A stretch of DNA of 12,504 nt from Rhodospirillales bacterium (GTDB lineage: Bacteria > Pseudomonadota > Alphaproteobacteria > CACIAM-22H2): contig JACQAF010000056.1 in NCBI GenBank assembly GCA_016195145.1, positions 1-12,504 of the forward strand, written 5' to 3'. Position 1 is the stretch's first letter, and every line of letters begins with the position of its first letter. A program made the translations under genes and the position numbers. Shown one piece after another: positions 1-6,402 of the stretch. The notes under the pieces are model-generated. The model saw only the letters and a program-made list of their open reading frames with translations. It was not told the DNA's origin and did not search any database.

Positions 1-86
1 CACCTGGTCATCAATTCTATTCTTAGCATGCCGATTAAGCCGCTCAAGCCCGGCATTACCTGGGGTGCAGAAGCAAGGAGAGTGTC

Positions 87-542
87 ATGCATCCGGTTCT
101 GCGCCCCAACGTCATCGATTCCTACACCCTGCACCAGGAGGCCGCCCGCGCCCGCGCCGAGGCCATCGCCGCGCGCGTCGACAAGGGCGAAACGCTCGAC
201 GCGGCCGCCGCATCGTTCCAGCTCAAGCCAGCCGCCATCCCCGCCTCGCTGCGTCCCGGTTTCGGCCAGCCGCAAGGCGGAACGCCGCTTGAGGTGACCG
301 GTCGCCTGTTCGCGCTCAAGGTTGGCGAGGCCGGCGTGGCGCCGGGCCGCGAGGGATACCATGTCGTACGCCTGACCGAGATCCTGCCCGCCGACCCGGC
401 GGCCGACGCCGCCGGCGTCGAACGCGTCGCCGAACAGCTGCGCCGCGATGTCGCGGGCGATCTCCTTGGCGAGTTCACCGAGGCGCTGAAACGTCGCTAC
501 GGTGTCGAGATCGACCGGGCTGCAATCGACCGCCAGCTTTAA
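87..542 (+). CDS. C-terminal part of a PpiD/SurA-type peptidyl-prolyl isomerase (5'-truncated or stand-alone)
   Basis: The 151-residue product resembles the last part of alphaproteobacterial PpiD-like periplasmic foldases. It has an Ala/Arg-rich helix (about residues 16-37, HQEAARARAEAIAARV), a parvulin-like stretch ending in GRLFALKVGEAGVAP and GYHVVRLTEILPADPAAD (about 70-110), and the usual C-terminal tail with YGVEIDRAAID. Full-length family members have about 600 residues, with an N-terminal membrane anchor and chaperone domain; none of that is here. The frame is closed just upstream (TAG at 24-26, TAA at 36-38), so this is not simply cut by the window edge. The upstream bases in other frames do not look like PpiD either. 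An AAGGAG at 75-80 sits 6 nt before the ATG, so a short protein could be translated. No signal peptide is visible, so export is doubtful. Most likely it is the remnant of a truncated ppiD; a stand-alone small protein is the alternative. Confidence 0.6.
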   Translation: MHPVLRPNVIDSYTLHQEAARARAEAIAARVDKGETLDAAAASFQLKPAAIPASLRPGFGQPQGGTPLEVTGRLFALKVGEAGVAPGREGYHVVRLTEILPADPAADAAGVERVAEQLRRDVAGDLLGEFTEALKRRYGVEIDRAAIDRQL

Positions 543-671
543 CCATTTGCCGCCCGCAACCTAGAATAAGGCCACATAAGTATTCTGATGTATTTCAATA
601 AGGTGCGTTGCTTTCTAAGTTTCCGATAGATTTGTCGATGTGAAGACTAGGCAGTTTTGTTAACCGCAATT

Positions 672-686
672 TTAACCAAATCTTAA
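672..686 (+). promoter_or_regulatory. CtrA-like box TTAA-N7-TTAA upstream of the PAS gene
   Basis: TTAA (672-675), seven bases, then TTAA (683-686) matches the core of the alphaproteobacterial CtrA recognition sequence (TTAA-N7-TTAAC), except that the last base is G. A further TTAA lies at 660-663, eight bases before the first half-site. The surrounding 543-752 is an AT-rich non-coding stretch in which I see no gene, so it is the likely promoter region of the PAS gene at 753. Family knowledge: CtrA is the cell-cycle or motility regulator of many alphaproteobacteria. A role here is inferred from the motif alone, and such short motifs also occur by chance in AT-rich DNA. Confidence 0.35.
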
Positions 687-740
687 GTGTCAACTAGGCA
701 TCCTCGACTCGTCGGCGCAAGAACGCCGATCGGGCAATCG

Positions 741-747
741 GGGGAGG
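741..747 (+). promoter_or_regulatory. Shine-Dalgarno that sets the start of the PAS gene
   Basis: GGGGAGG lies 5 nt before the ATG at 753. The same frame is open back to a GTG at 687, but that codon has no comparable ribosome binding site and lies directly against the CtrA-like box. The ATG at 753 is therefore the better start. Confidence 0.6.
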
Positions 748-752
748 CCGTC

Positions 753-1319
753 ATGTTCGCTAAAGAAGATACGGTTCTTTCGCCCGATAACATTTATGGC
801 AAATCGATCCTGCCCGACATCGTAACTTCCAGAGACATCGTCAAGCGTCGGCGCATATCTCTCGATGCCTTCGACCAGCAAGATGAGAAGCTGCAGCAGG
901 CCTATGTTTATTGGCAGTCGAAACGCCGCGGCGGGCTGCTTCCCGCGCGCGAGGATATCGATATTGTCGATCTACGGCCGCTGATCGGCAAGATACATCT
1001 TGTCGACGTTTCATCGGGCGACCCGGCCCAATTCCATTTTCGGGTTTTCGGCAGTTCTGTTCGTGAAAGTATATCTAATGTCTTTAGAAACCAGCTGGTT
1101 GGGGAATGCACGTCGCAGGCGCTTAAACAATCCGTTATCGAAGACTATACGAGCGTCATCTTTACCGGCGTATCAAGCTACCACCAGATTGTCGCATTGA
1201 TTGAGTACGTCAAATACAGCTATAGCCGCCTCGTTCTACCGCTCGCTGACGATGGCAGGCGAGTAACCCTTCTAATGGTCTGTATCAACAAACGTGAGTT
1301 TAGCGACCTTGCGATCTAA
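753..1319 (+). CDS. Small PAS-domain protein (PAS_5 family)
   Basis: The 188-residue soluble protein has no membrane segment or signal peptide. Residues 47-100 carry the signature of the PAS_5 family (Pfam PF07310): a helix with YVYWQSKRRGGLLPAREDID, then IVDLRPLIGKIHLVDV and a beta strand FHFRVFGSSV. These proteins are common single-domain PAS modules in alphaproteobacteria and are mostly of unknown function; no output domain is seen. The start is the ATG with GGGGAGG 5 nt upstream. Its 3' end overlaps the convergent gene on the minus strand by 48 nt, so the two transcripts would be antisense at their tails. Codon use is more AT-rich than in the copper and trp genes nearby, which suggests a different origin. 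The ligand and partner cannot be inferred. Confidence 0.75.
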   Translation: MFAKEDTVLSPDNIYGKSILPDIVTSRDIVKRRRISLDAFDQQDEKLQQAYVYWQSKRRGGLLPAREDIDIVDLRPLIGKIHLVDVSSGDPAQFHFRVFGSSVRESISNVFRNQLVGECTSQALKQSVIEDYTSVIFTGVSSYHQIVALIEYVKYSYSRLVLPLADDGRRVTLLMVCINKREFSDLAI

Positions 1320-2048
1320 CTTCTGTATCTCTGATCCAGCGCTCATCGGCACCATAAAAAGTGGATGGCTGTTAAGCTGACGAAACTGGTCGATTAGCTC
1401 CTGCTTCGACATATAGCAAATATGGACTCTTTCTTCGTTCCGCTGGGAAGGAGGGAACCAACCATAAAAACTCGGAAAGACATGAGGGTAACCATACGCA
1501 AGCATTGGTATGGGACTATCGACTAATGTTTCGAGCACTAAACAAGTAAAGAAATCAACGCTATAATTCCGGCAACAAAGAGCACGGCTGAAGTAAGGCA
1601 GGTATGATGAAAGGCCAAGCTTCCGATAGCGCGGATTGACCCACAAGCTTCCTGCATGCGCGACATTGCCGGCAAGCTTGACCGGCGAGAATTCGATAAC
1701 CTCCAGCGGCTGCTGGTTGGCTTCCAGCTTCAGGCCGCCGCTTCGCCATAATTCGCCGGAAATCAGCAGGTCATAAAAGTCGCCGGTGGCAAAAACCTTC
1801 TGCGCGTGGCTGGCTACGGTTTGACCGTCTTGGTCAATAATTCGCAGCCAGAAGCTGCGCGCCGAAAGATCGCTTTGCCGCGGATCGAAGGTCGGGTTGA
1901 CCAAGGGCGCCTTTATCGACCGCAAAAACTCAATCAACCGCGAGAAATCGGTTTCGACGACGAGAGAGAGATTGAGCGCTGCAATCTTGTCGACAATTGC
2001 ATCGACCCCCCATTGCAGAACCCCGAAATCGGCATCCGACAGGGACAC
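1272..2048 (-). CDS. GNAT-like protein of unknown function
   Basis: A protein of about 258 residues that I do not recognise as a named family. The central part contains GSLWVNPRYRKLGLSSYL, which resembles motif A of GNAT acetyltransferases (a beta strand followed by an R-x-x-G-x-S/G loop that would hold the acetyl-CoA pyrophosphate). The N-terminal 100 residues and the C-terminal part (with GYPHVFPSFYGWFPP) show no feature I can name. There is no signal peptide or membrane helix. Two GTG codons can start it. An AAAAGGAG (2058-2065 on the other strand) lies 3 nt before the GTG at 2054 but 9 nt before the GTG at 2048, so I prefer 2048. The gene is AT-richer than its surroundings (29 of 60 bases are G or C in 1321-1380) and faces the PAS gene tail to tail with a 48-nt overlap. 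Enzyme activity is inferred from one motif only. Confidence 0.6.
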   Translation of the reverse strand: MSLSDADFGVLQWGVDAIVDKIAALNLSLVVETDFSRLIEFLRSIKAPLVNPTFDPRQSDLSARSFWLRIIDQDGQTVASHAQKVFATGDFYDLLISGELWRSGGLKLEANQQPLEVIEFSPVKLAGNVAHAGSLWVNPRYRKLGLSSYLPYFSRALCCRNYSVDFFTCLVLETLVDSPIPMLAYGYPHVFPSFYGWFPPSQRNEERVHICYMSKQELIDQFRQLNSHPLFMVPMSAGSEIQKLDRKVAKLTFVDTDH

Positions 2049-2120
2049 AGCCACTGGCTCCTTTTGAATTCAGCCGTAGCTATCTATCATCTGCCTTGCG
2101 GTTTCTAAAGGAAAATCAAT

Positions 2121-2177
2121 AAAACCACGATCAATACGTGAGGTTTTACAGCAAGATACAATCTTAAGCAGTAAAAC
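2121..2177. terminator. Two mutually exclusive hairpins between copZ and the GNAT-like gene
   Basis: Hairpin A pairs 2143-2157 with 2161-2177 (GTTTTAC with GTAAAAC, GC with GC, AAGAT with ATCTT), with one mismatch, a 2-nt bulge and a 3-nt loop. Hairpin B pairs 2121-2129 with 2137-2147 (AAAAC with GTTTT, CACG with CGTG, with a bulge). Both use the GGTTTT at 2142-2147, so only one can form at a time. Read on the minus strand, hairpin A comes first. Hairpin B then ends in GTTTT and is followed by ATTGATTTT, which resembles a weak Rho-independent terminator for the copper operon. A switching role is speculation; a plain terminator or a remnant palindrome are alternatives. Confidence 0.35.
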
Positions 2178-2210
2178 GTAAACCAAAAATCAATGCTATC
2201 GTCCGGCCGA

Positions 2211-2417
2211 TTAAACCGCCGGGCCGGCAAAACCAAAGCCGGCCTCTTCCACTGCTTGCGCGATGCGCGTGTTATCGACATTGCCGTCGACGCGCACTCG
2301 GCCGGCGGCCAGATCGACCGTTACGCTCGCCGCTGGCGCGGCGGTCTTGATGGCGTTGGCGACGGCGCGGGCGCAGCCATCGCAGGTCATGCCGGTCACG
2401 CGATAGGTCTCGCTCAT
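2211..2417 (-). CDS. copZ: CopZ-type copper chaperone (HMA domain)
   Basis: A 68-residue protein consisting of a single heavy-metal-associated domain. The Cu(I) site GMTCDGC (Cys12 and Cys15) follows the first strand, and the C-terminus has the usual AVEEAGF helix. In known systems, CopZ carries Cu(I) in the cytoplasm to the CopA ATPase and to the regulator. The frame is open further upstream, but the ATG at 2417 has AGGAGAG 6 nt before it and gives the standard length, so this start is chosen. It is the last gene of the minus-strand copper operon, 36 nt after the deacetylase gene. Its product could partly compensate for the damaged N-terminal HMA domain of CopA in this window. Confidence 0.9.
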   Translation of the reverse strand: MSETYRVTGMTCDGCARAVANAIKTAAPAASVTVDLAAGRVRVDGNVDNTRIAQAVEEAGFGFAGPAV

Positions 2418-2453
2418 CGGGGTCTCTCCTGGGGCAGATGTTTCCACGTAAAG

Positions 2454-3530
2454 TCAGTTTCGTCGTTCCTGCACCGGGAAGCGCAAGGGCGTCGTTGCGA
2501 GGGTCGGGACTTCCTGTCCCCGCGCCTCCGCCACAGCCAGGCGGTAGCGGATTATCGCGCTGACGGGCACGAGCGCGAACCCGCGCGATCCGAGGCCGCG
2601 CAGCCATGGCTCCAGCTCGGCGAGCGTGGCGTCATGCGGATGGCCGATGGCGATAGCGTAGCCCCGTTTGCGGGCGATTGCCTCAAGCTCGGCCAGCCGG
2701 GCGCGCACCGCCGGCGCCTCGCGCTCATTGTCGAGGAACACATCGCGCGAAACGGTCGGCACGCCGGCCTGCGCGGCGAACTCGGCCGCAACCGTCTTTG
2801 GCGTCGTCCGCGAGTCGAGAAACAACAGGCTGCGCGCCTTGATCTCGGCGATCACCGGCGCCATCGCGCCGGGATCGGCGGTGAACTTGCTGCCCATATG
2901 ATTGTTGAGGCCAACCGCATTGGGTACGGCGGCGAAACCGGCGGCGATGCGGCGGCGGATTTCCGCCGGCGACAAGCCGACGGTTAGCGCGTTCGGCCCC
3001 GGATCCTCGGCCCCGCCCGGCTGCATCGGAACATGCAGGAGAAGTTCGTGCCCCGCAGCACGTGCCGCCTGGGTTTGCTCTCGGATATCGTGGCCATACG
3101 GCAGATAGGCCAGCGTCAACGGCCCGGGCAGCGCGGCGGTACGGGCCGAGCGCTTGCGGTCGATCCCCATGTCGTCGATGACCACGGCGATCATCGGCCG
3201 CCCGTTGGCGGCTGGCGGCGGAACGGCGTTTATATCCCAGAGCGGTCGCGCCACCGCCGGCGCACGCGGTTCGACCGGTCCGGGCGCCAGCGTCGTTGGG
3301 ACGGCCGTTATGGCCGGCGCCAGCGCCGGTGCCGTAGCCACGACCGGTGGCGTCGCCGGTTCCGGCGGTTTGGCCGCGCCACCGAGCAACCAGCCGACCG
3401 CAACGCCGGCCACCAGCGTGCTGACGATCGTCGCGGCCGCGCGCACCATACGCGGCGTCCGCAGCCAGCCGGTCAGACGCTTGCGTAACGGTCCGTCGGG
3501 CCGCCGCCATGCGGGTTGTTGCAAAGACAT
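2454..3530 (-). CDS. Divergent polysaccharide deacetylase, YibQ type
   Basis: The 358-residue protein has a basic N-terminus, one membrane helix (about residues 29-50) and a long Pro/Ala-rich linker (about 54-110), followed by a NodB-like domain of the divergent polysaccharide deacetylase family (Pfam PF04748). Recognisable parts are MIAVVIDDMG (D119, D120), HELLLHVPMQP (161-171), GLNNHMGSKF (H211), FLDSRTT (D239) and AIGHPHDAT (H297, H299). The topology places the domain in the periplasm, tethered to the inner membrane. The family is linked to the cell envelope, but its substrate is not firmly known. It is usually found near envC/ctpA-type peptidoglycan genes. Here it lies between cueR (31-nt gap) and copZ (36-nt gap) and so would be copper-induced. 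The frame is open to a TTG at 3587 inside cueR; the ATG at 3530 gives a normal N-terminus but has no clear ribosome binding site. Confidence 0.85.
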   Translation of the reverse strand: MSLQQPAWRRPDGPLRKRLTGWLRTPRMVRAAATIVSTLVAGVAVGWLLGGAAKPPEPATPPVVATAPALAPAITAVPTTLAPGPVEPRAPAVARPLWDINAVPPPAANGRPMIAVVIDDMGIDRKRSARTAALPGPLTLAYLPYGHDIREQTQAARAAGHELLLHVPMQPGGAEDPGPNALTVGLSPAEIRRRIAAGFAAVPNAVGLNNHMGSKFTADPGAMAPVIAEIKARSLLFLDSRTTPKTVAAEFAAQAGVPTVSRDVFLDNEREAPAVRARLAELEAIARKRGYAIAIGHPHDATLAELEPWLRGLGSRGFALVPVSAIIRYRLAVAEARGQEVPTLATTPLRFPVQERRN

Positions 3531-3561
3531 GATACGAAACGCTGTGCCCGAATCGTTAGGC

Positions 3562-3975
3562 TCAATTATGGCAGGGCAACGCGGCAACCGCGCCGGCCAG
3601 ATCGTCGAGAATCGGACAATCCGGCCGATCGTCGCCCTGGCACCGCTCGGCTAGACTCACCAGCGTGCGGCGCATACCCTCCAGCTCGGCAAGCTTGCGA
3701 TCGATTTCAACGATATGATTCATCGCTACCGTCTTCACGTCATGGCTGGCGCGCTGCTTGTCCTGCCAGAGGGCGAGCAATTCGCCGACCTGCCGCACCG
3801 AAAAGCCGAGGCGTCGCGCGCGATGGATGAAACGCAGCGTCTGCACGTCGTTGGTCGAATAATCGCGATAATTGTTGGAGCGGCGATCGGCCGAGCGGAT
3901 CAGGCCGATGCTCTCGTAATAGCGGATGGTTTTTGCCGGAACGCCCGACATCTCCGCCACAGTACCGATATTCAT
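3562..3975 (-). CDS. cueR: CueR, Cu(I)-responsive MerR-family regulator
   Basis: The 137-residue MerR-family activator has an N-terminal winged helix (MNIGTVAEMSGVPAKTIRYYE), a dimerisation coiled coil (about 75-110) and a metal loop CQGDDRPDC with Cys112 and Cys120, the same positions as in E. coli CueR. Ser77 is also present, the residue that distinguishes monovalent-metal sensors (CueR, GolS) from divalent sensors such as ZntR, which have Cys there. It should bind Cu(I) in the cytoplasm and activate promoters with a 19-bp spacer by distorting the DNA; the copA promoter in this window has that form. AAGGAGG precedes the ATG by about 6 nt. The gene lies 27 nt after the copA stop codon, so the regulator would be under its own control within the operon. 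Cys135 near the C-terminus (PCHN) is an additional thiol. Confidence 0.93.
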   Translation of the reverse strand: MNIGTVAEMSGVPAKTIRYYESIGLIRSADRRSNNYRDYSTNDVQTLRFIHRARRLGFSVRQVGELLALWQDKQRASHDVKTVAMNHIVEIDRKLAELEGMRRTLVSLAERCQGDDRPDCPILDDLAGAVAALPCHN

Positions 3976-4002
3976 GCTCTGCCTCCTTCTTGCTTGGTCA
4001 TT

Positions 4003-6072
4003 TCATTTTCCTGCGCCGCCGTGGGCTTCGCTGGTGCGCCAGCGCCGCAGCCGCAGCGAATTGGTCACCACGCTCACGCTCGAAAACGCCATCGCCGCCC
4101 CGGCCAGCATCGGATTGAGCAGGCCGAACGCCGCCAGCGGAATGCCGAGCAGGTTGTAGATGAACGCCCAGAATAGGTTCTGGCGGATCTTGGCGTAGGT
4201 CGCCTTCGACACCCCGATCGCCGCCGCGACCAGCGATGGATCGCCGCGCATCAGGGTGATGCCGGCCGCCTCCATCGCCACATCGGTGCCGGTTCCCATG
4301 GCGAGCCCGATATCGGCCGCCGCCAGCGCCGGCGCGTCATTGACGCCGTCGCCGACCATCGCCACCACCGCGCCGGCCTTGCGTCGCCGCGCGACCTCGC
4401 GCGCCTTGTCCTCCGGCAGCACTTCGGCGATCACCTCATCGACGCCCACGGCCTTGGCCACCGCCTCGGCGGCGCGGCGATTGTCGCCGGTCAGCATGAC
4501 CGTGCGAACCCCCATGGCCGCAAGCCGGCTGACCGCCTCCCGGGCTTCGGGGCGGATGGCGTCGCCAGCCGCAATCAGGCCGAGAAGCCGCTTGCCATCG
4601 GCGACGAACATCAGGGTCTTGCCGTCCGCCTCCAGCGCATCGGCCCGATCCGCAAGCGACGACGTATCGACGCCGCCCTCGGCCATCATCCGGCGATTGC
4701 CGAGTTGCAACGCCCGTCCGTCAACCGTGCCCTCGATGCCGCGACCCGGCCGGGCGCGGAAATTCGTCAGCGGCAGAACGGCGAGATTCTTTTCTTTTGC
4801 GTATTCGCGCACGGTACGGGCAAGCGGGTGTTCGCTACCGCTTTGCGCCGACGCGGCAAGCTGCAGCACCTCGTTCTCGTTACTGCCTGGGGCGGCGGCG
4901 ACGGCCGCCACCTCGGGATGGCCGACGGTCAGCGTGCCAGTCTTGTCGAAAACCACCTCCGATATCCGGTGGGCGCGTTCCAGCGCCTCGGCGTCCTTGA
5001 TCAGGATGCCTGCCCGCGCCGCGGTACCGGTACCGGCCATGATTGCGGTCGGCGTGGCAAGGCCGAGCGCGCACGGGCACGCGATCACGAGGACCGAGAC
5101 GGCGGCGACCAGGCCGCCCAGGGCGTCGTCGCCACCGAGCCACCAGCCGAGGAACGCCAGCGCCGCAATAGCAATCACCACCGGCACGAAAAAGGCGCTG
5201 ATGCGATCCACAAGGCGCTGCACCGGCGCCTTCGAGGCCTGTGCCCCTTCGACCAGCCGGACGATTCGAGCGAGCGTCGCGTCGGCGCCGACCGCGCGGG
5301 TCTCGACTCGCAGCAAGCCGTCGCCGTTGATCGCCCCGCCGGTCACCTTGTCGCCCGCGCGCTTGTGCGCCGGACGGCTTTCGCCGGTGAGGAGCGATTC
5401 GTCGACATCGCCTTCGCCCTCGATCACCTCGCCATCGACCGGAATCCGCTCGCCGGGGCGCACGATCACGATTTCGCCGGCGACGACGCTATCGACCGGA
5501 ACATCGGCTTCGGCCCCGTCGCGGATGACGCGCGCCATTTCCGGGCGCAACCGCATCAGGGCGCGGATCGCCGACGCCGCGCCGCGCTTGGCGCGCGTCT
5601 CGAACCATTTGCCGAGCACGACCAGGGTGATGACGACGCTCGACGCCTCGAAATAGAGCGGCGGCATGCCCCACGGATCGGCTACCGCCAGCACGGCGCT
5701 GAACCCATAGGCGGCCGAGGTACCGAGGGCGACCAGCAAATCCATGTTGCCGGTCCCCGCCCTGACCGCCTTCCAGCCGGCGACATAGAAGCGCGCGCCG
5801 ATCCAGAATTGAACCGGCGTCGCCAGCGCGAGCGCGGCGAGCGGCGGCAGAAACCGCCCGAAGCCCGCCGTATGCATTATCATCTCGGCGACCATCGGCA
5901 GCGTCAGTATCGCCGCGACGGTGAAACGGATCAGTTCGGCGCGGCTTTTCGCCGCCACTTCGGCATCGGCCGCCGCCGCCCGCTGCACGGTGTCGGACCA
6001 TTGGCGGGCGCTGTAGCCGGCCCGCACGACCGCCTGAATCAACGCCGCCGGCTGTGGCCGTCTCGGCGGCAA
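4003..6072 (-). CDS. copA: CopA, Cu(I)-exporting P1B-type ATPase (main body, frame-shifted from its N-terminus)
   Basis: This frame encodes about 690 residues of a P1B-1 ATPase that pumps Cu(I) out of the cytoplasm. In order it shows the end of an HMA domain (PAALIQAVVRAGYSA), transmembrane helices, the actuator loop with TGES, the CPC metal site (codons at 5071-5079), the phosphorylation motif DKTGT (about 4933-4947), SEHPL, TGDN, GDGVNDAP, and the last helices with YN and MAFSSVSVVTNSL, which are typical of Cu(I) pumps. It ends 27 nt before cueR. The frame opens with a TTG at 6072 without a ribosome binding site. The true start of copA is the ATG at 6259 in another frame, so this is a frameshifted gene. 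Whether the body is translated by internal initiation or not at all cannot be told. All catalytic motifs are intact, which argues for a recent lesion or a sequence error. Confidence 0.9.
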   Translation of the reverse strand: MPPRRPQPAALIQAVVRAGYSARQWSDTVQRAAAADAEVAAKSRAELIRFTVAAILTLPMVAEMIMHTAGFGRFLPPLAALALATPVQFWIGARFYVAGWKAVRAGTGNMDLLVALGTSAAYGFSAVLAVADPWGMPPLYFEASSVVITLVVLGKWFETRAKRGAASAIRALMRLRPEMARVIRDGAEADVPVDSVVAGEIVIVRPGERIPVDGEVIEGEGDVDESLLTGESRPAHKRAGDKVTGGAINGDGLLRVETRAVGADATLARIVRLVEGAQASKAPVQRLVDRISAFFVPVVIAIAALAFLGWWLGGDDALGGLVAAVSVLVIACPCALGLATPTAIMAGTGTAARAGILIKDAEALERAHRISEVVFDKTGTLTVGHPEVAAVAAAPGSNENEVLQLAASAQSGSEHPLARTVREYAKEKNLAVLPLTNFRARPGRGIEGTVDGRALQLGNRRMMAEGGVDTSSLADRADALEADGKTLMFVADGKRLLGLIAAGDAIRPEAREAVSRLAAMGVRTVMLTGDNRRAAEAVAKAVGVDEVIAEVLPEDKAREVARRRKAGAVVAMVGDGVNDAPALAAADIGLAMGTGTDVAMEAAGITLMRGDPSLVAAAIGVSKATYAKIRQNLFWAFIYNLLGIPLAAFGLLNPMLAGAAMAFSSVSVVTNSLRLRRWRTSEAHGGAGK

Positions 6073-6259
6073 GATTGACGCTGGCCGATATAACGCCAGC
6101 CTCGCGAGTCAAGGCACGTTCGAGCCGTGCAACGCATGACGCGCAGGTCATTCCTTCGACGGGAAGAGTGATGGTTTGCTGCCGGTCGGCCGGCGGTTCC
6201 AGACGTGCTGGCGCAAGCGCGACCGGCGACGGTCCGATTTTTGGTACAGCGATATCCAT
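6060..6259 (-). pseudogene. copA: N-terminal metal-binding part of copA, out of frame with the rest
   Basis: From the ATG at 6259 the frame encodes a leader of about 30 residues and then an HMA domain with the Cu(I) site GMTCASC, followed by GVISASVNLAAETATA. Here the homology leaves this frame. The expected continuation, PAALIQAVVRAGYSA, is read in the frame one base further on, from about 6055 downward. Relatives have about 13-14 residues between NLA and PAAL; only 16 nt remain here, so some 23 or 26 nt appear to be missing from the fourth strand of the HMA fold. The unshifted frame stays open to 5489 by high-GC chance but is not protein-like. No other start codon is available upstream of GMTCASC, and the ATG has no Shine-Dalgarno. 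Confidence 0.75.
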
Positions 6260-6266
6260 ATGTGGA

Positions 6267-6297
6267 TAGATAGACGTTCTAGTTCTAGTAAGGTCAA
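6267..6297 (-). promoter_or_regulatory. CueR-type promoter/operator of the copA operon, 19-bp spacer
   Basis: On the minus strand a -35 TTGACC (6292-6297) and a -10 TATCTA (6267-6272) are separated by 19 bp (6273-6291). The long spacer is the hallmark of MerR-family-activated promoters. The spacer region carries a dyad: GACCTT on one side and GAACGTC on the other, around a central CTAGAACTAG. CueR is encoded in the operon it would control. Transcription would begin about 6-8 bp beyond the -10, at or next to the ATG at 6259, so the copA mRNA would have almost no leader. This fits the lack of a ribosome binding site. The motif assignment is by eye. Confidence 0.7.
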
Positions 6298-6402
6298 GGC
6301 CTAATTAATCGACCTTTCGGCTATCGCCTGAAAATCCGGCTTCCGGTTTGACTTTCCACGGTAATTTTCGTCAATCTGTTCTCCCGATTGGAGTCCGCGA
6401 AC

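Noticed and set aside
2203..2227. CCGGCC...GGCCGG inverted repeat at the copZ stop codon as a terminator
   Set aside because: A 6-bp stem with a 13-nt loop, partly inside copZ and without a T-run in either direction. Such repeats are expected in DNA of this base composition.
2193..2987. 264-residue plus-strand frame opposite copZ and the deacetylase
   Set aside because: It lies opposite two clearly recognisable genes, and its product has no motif or plausible composition.
5489..6070. Continuation of the copA N-terminal frame to 5489 as a real 256-residue protein
   Set aside because: After the HMA part the sequence is Arg/Gly-rich and unlike any protein, and it lies over the well-conserved ATPase body in another frame. 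It is a high-GC open frame by chance.
4256..6078. Long open frames on the plus strand opposite copA
   Set aside because: They mirror the high-GC codons of copA, give low-complexity Arg/Ala/Ser-rich products and have no family motifs.
6040..6080. Programmed -1 frameshift as in E. coli copA, which yields a short chaperone
   Set aside because: The frame change here is +1 (or -2), occurs inside the HMA fold rather than after it, has no nearby stop in the original frame, and I see no CCCAAAG-like slippery site.
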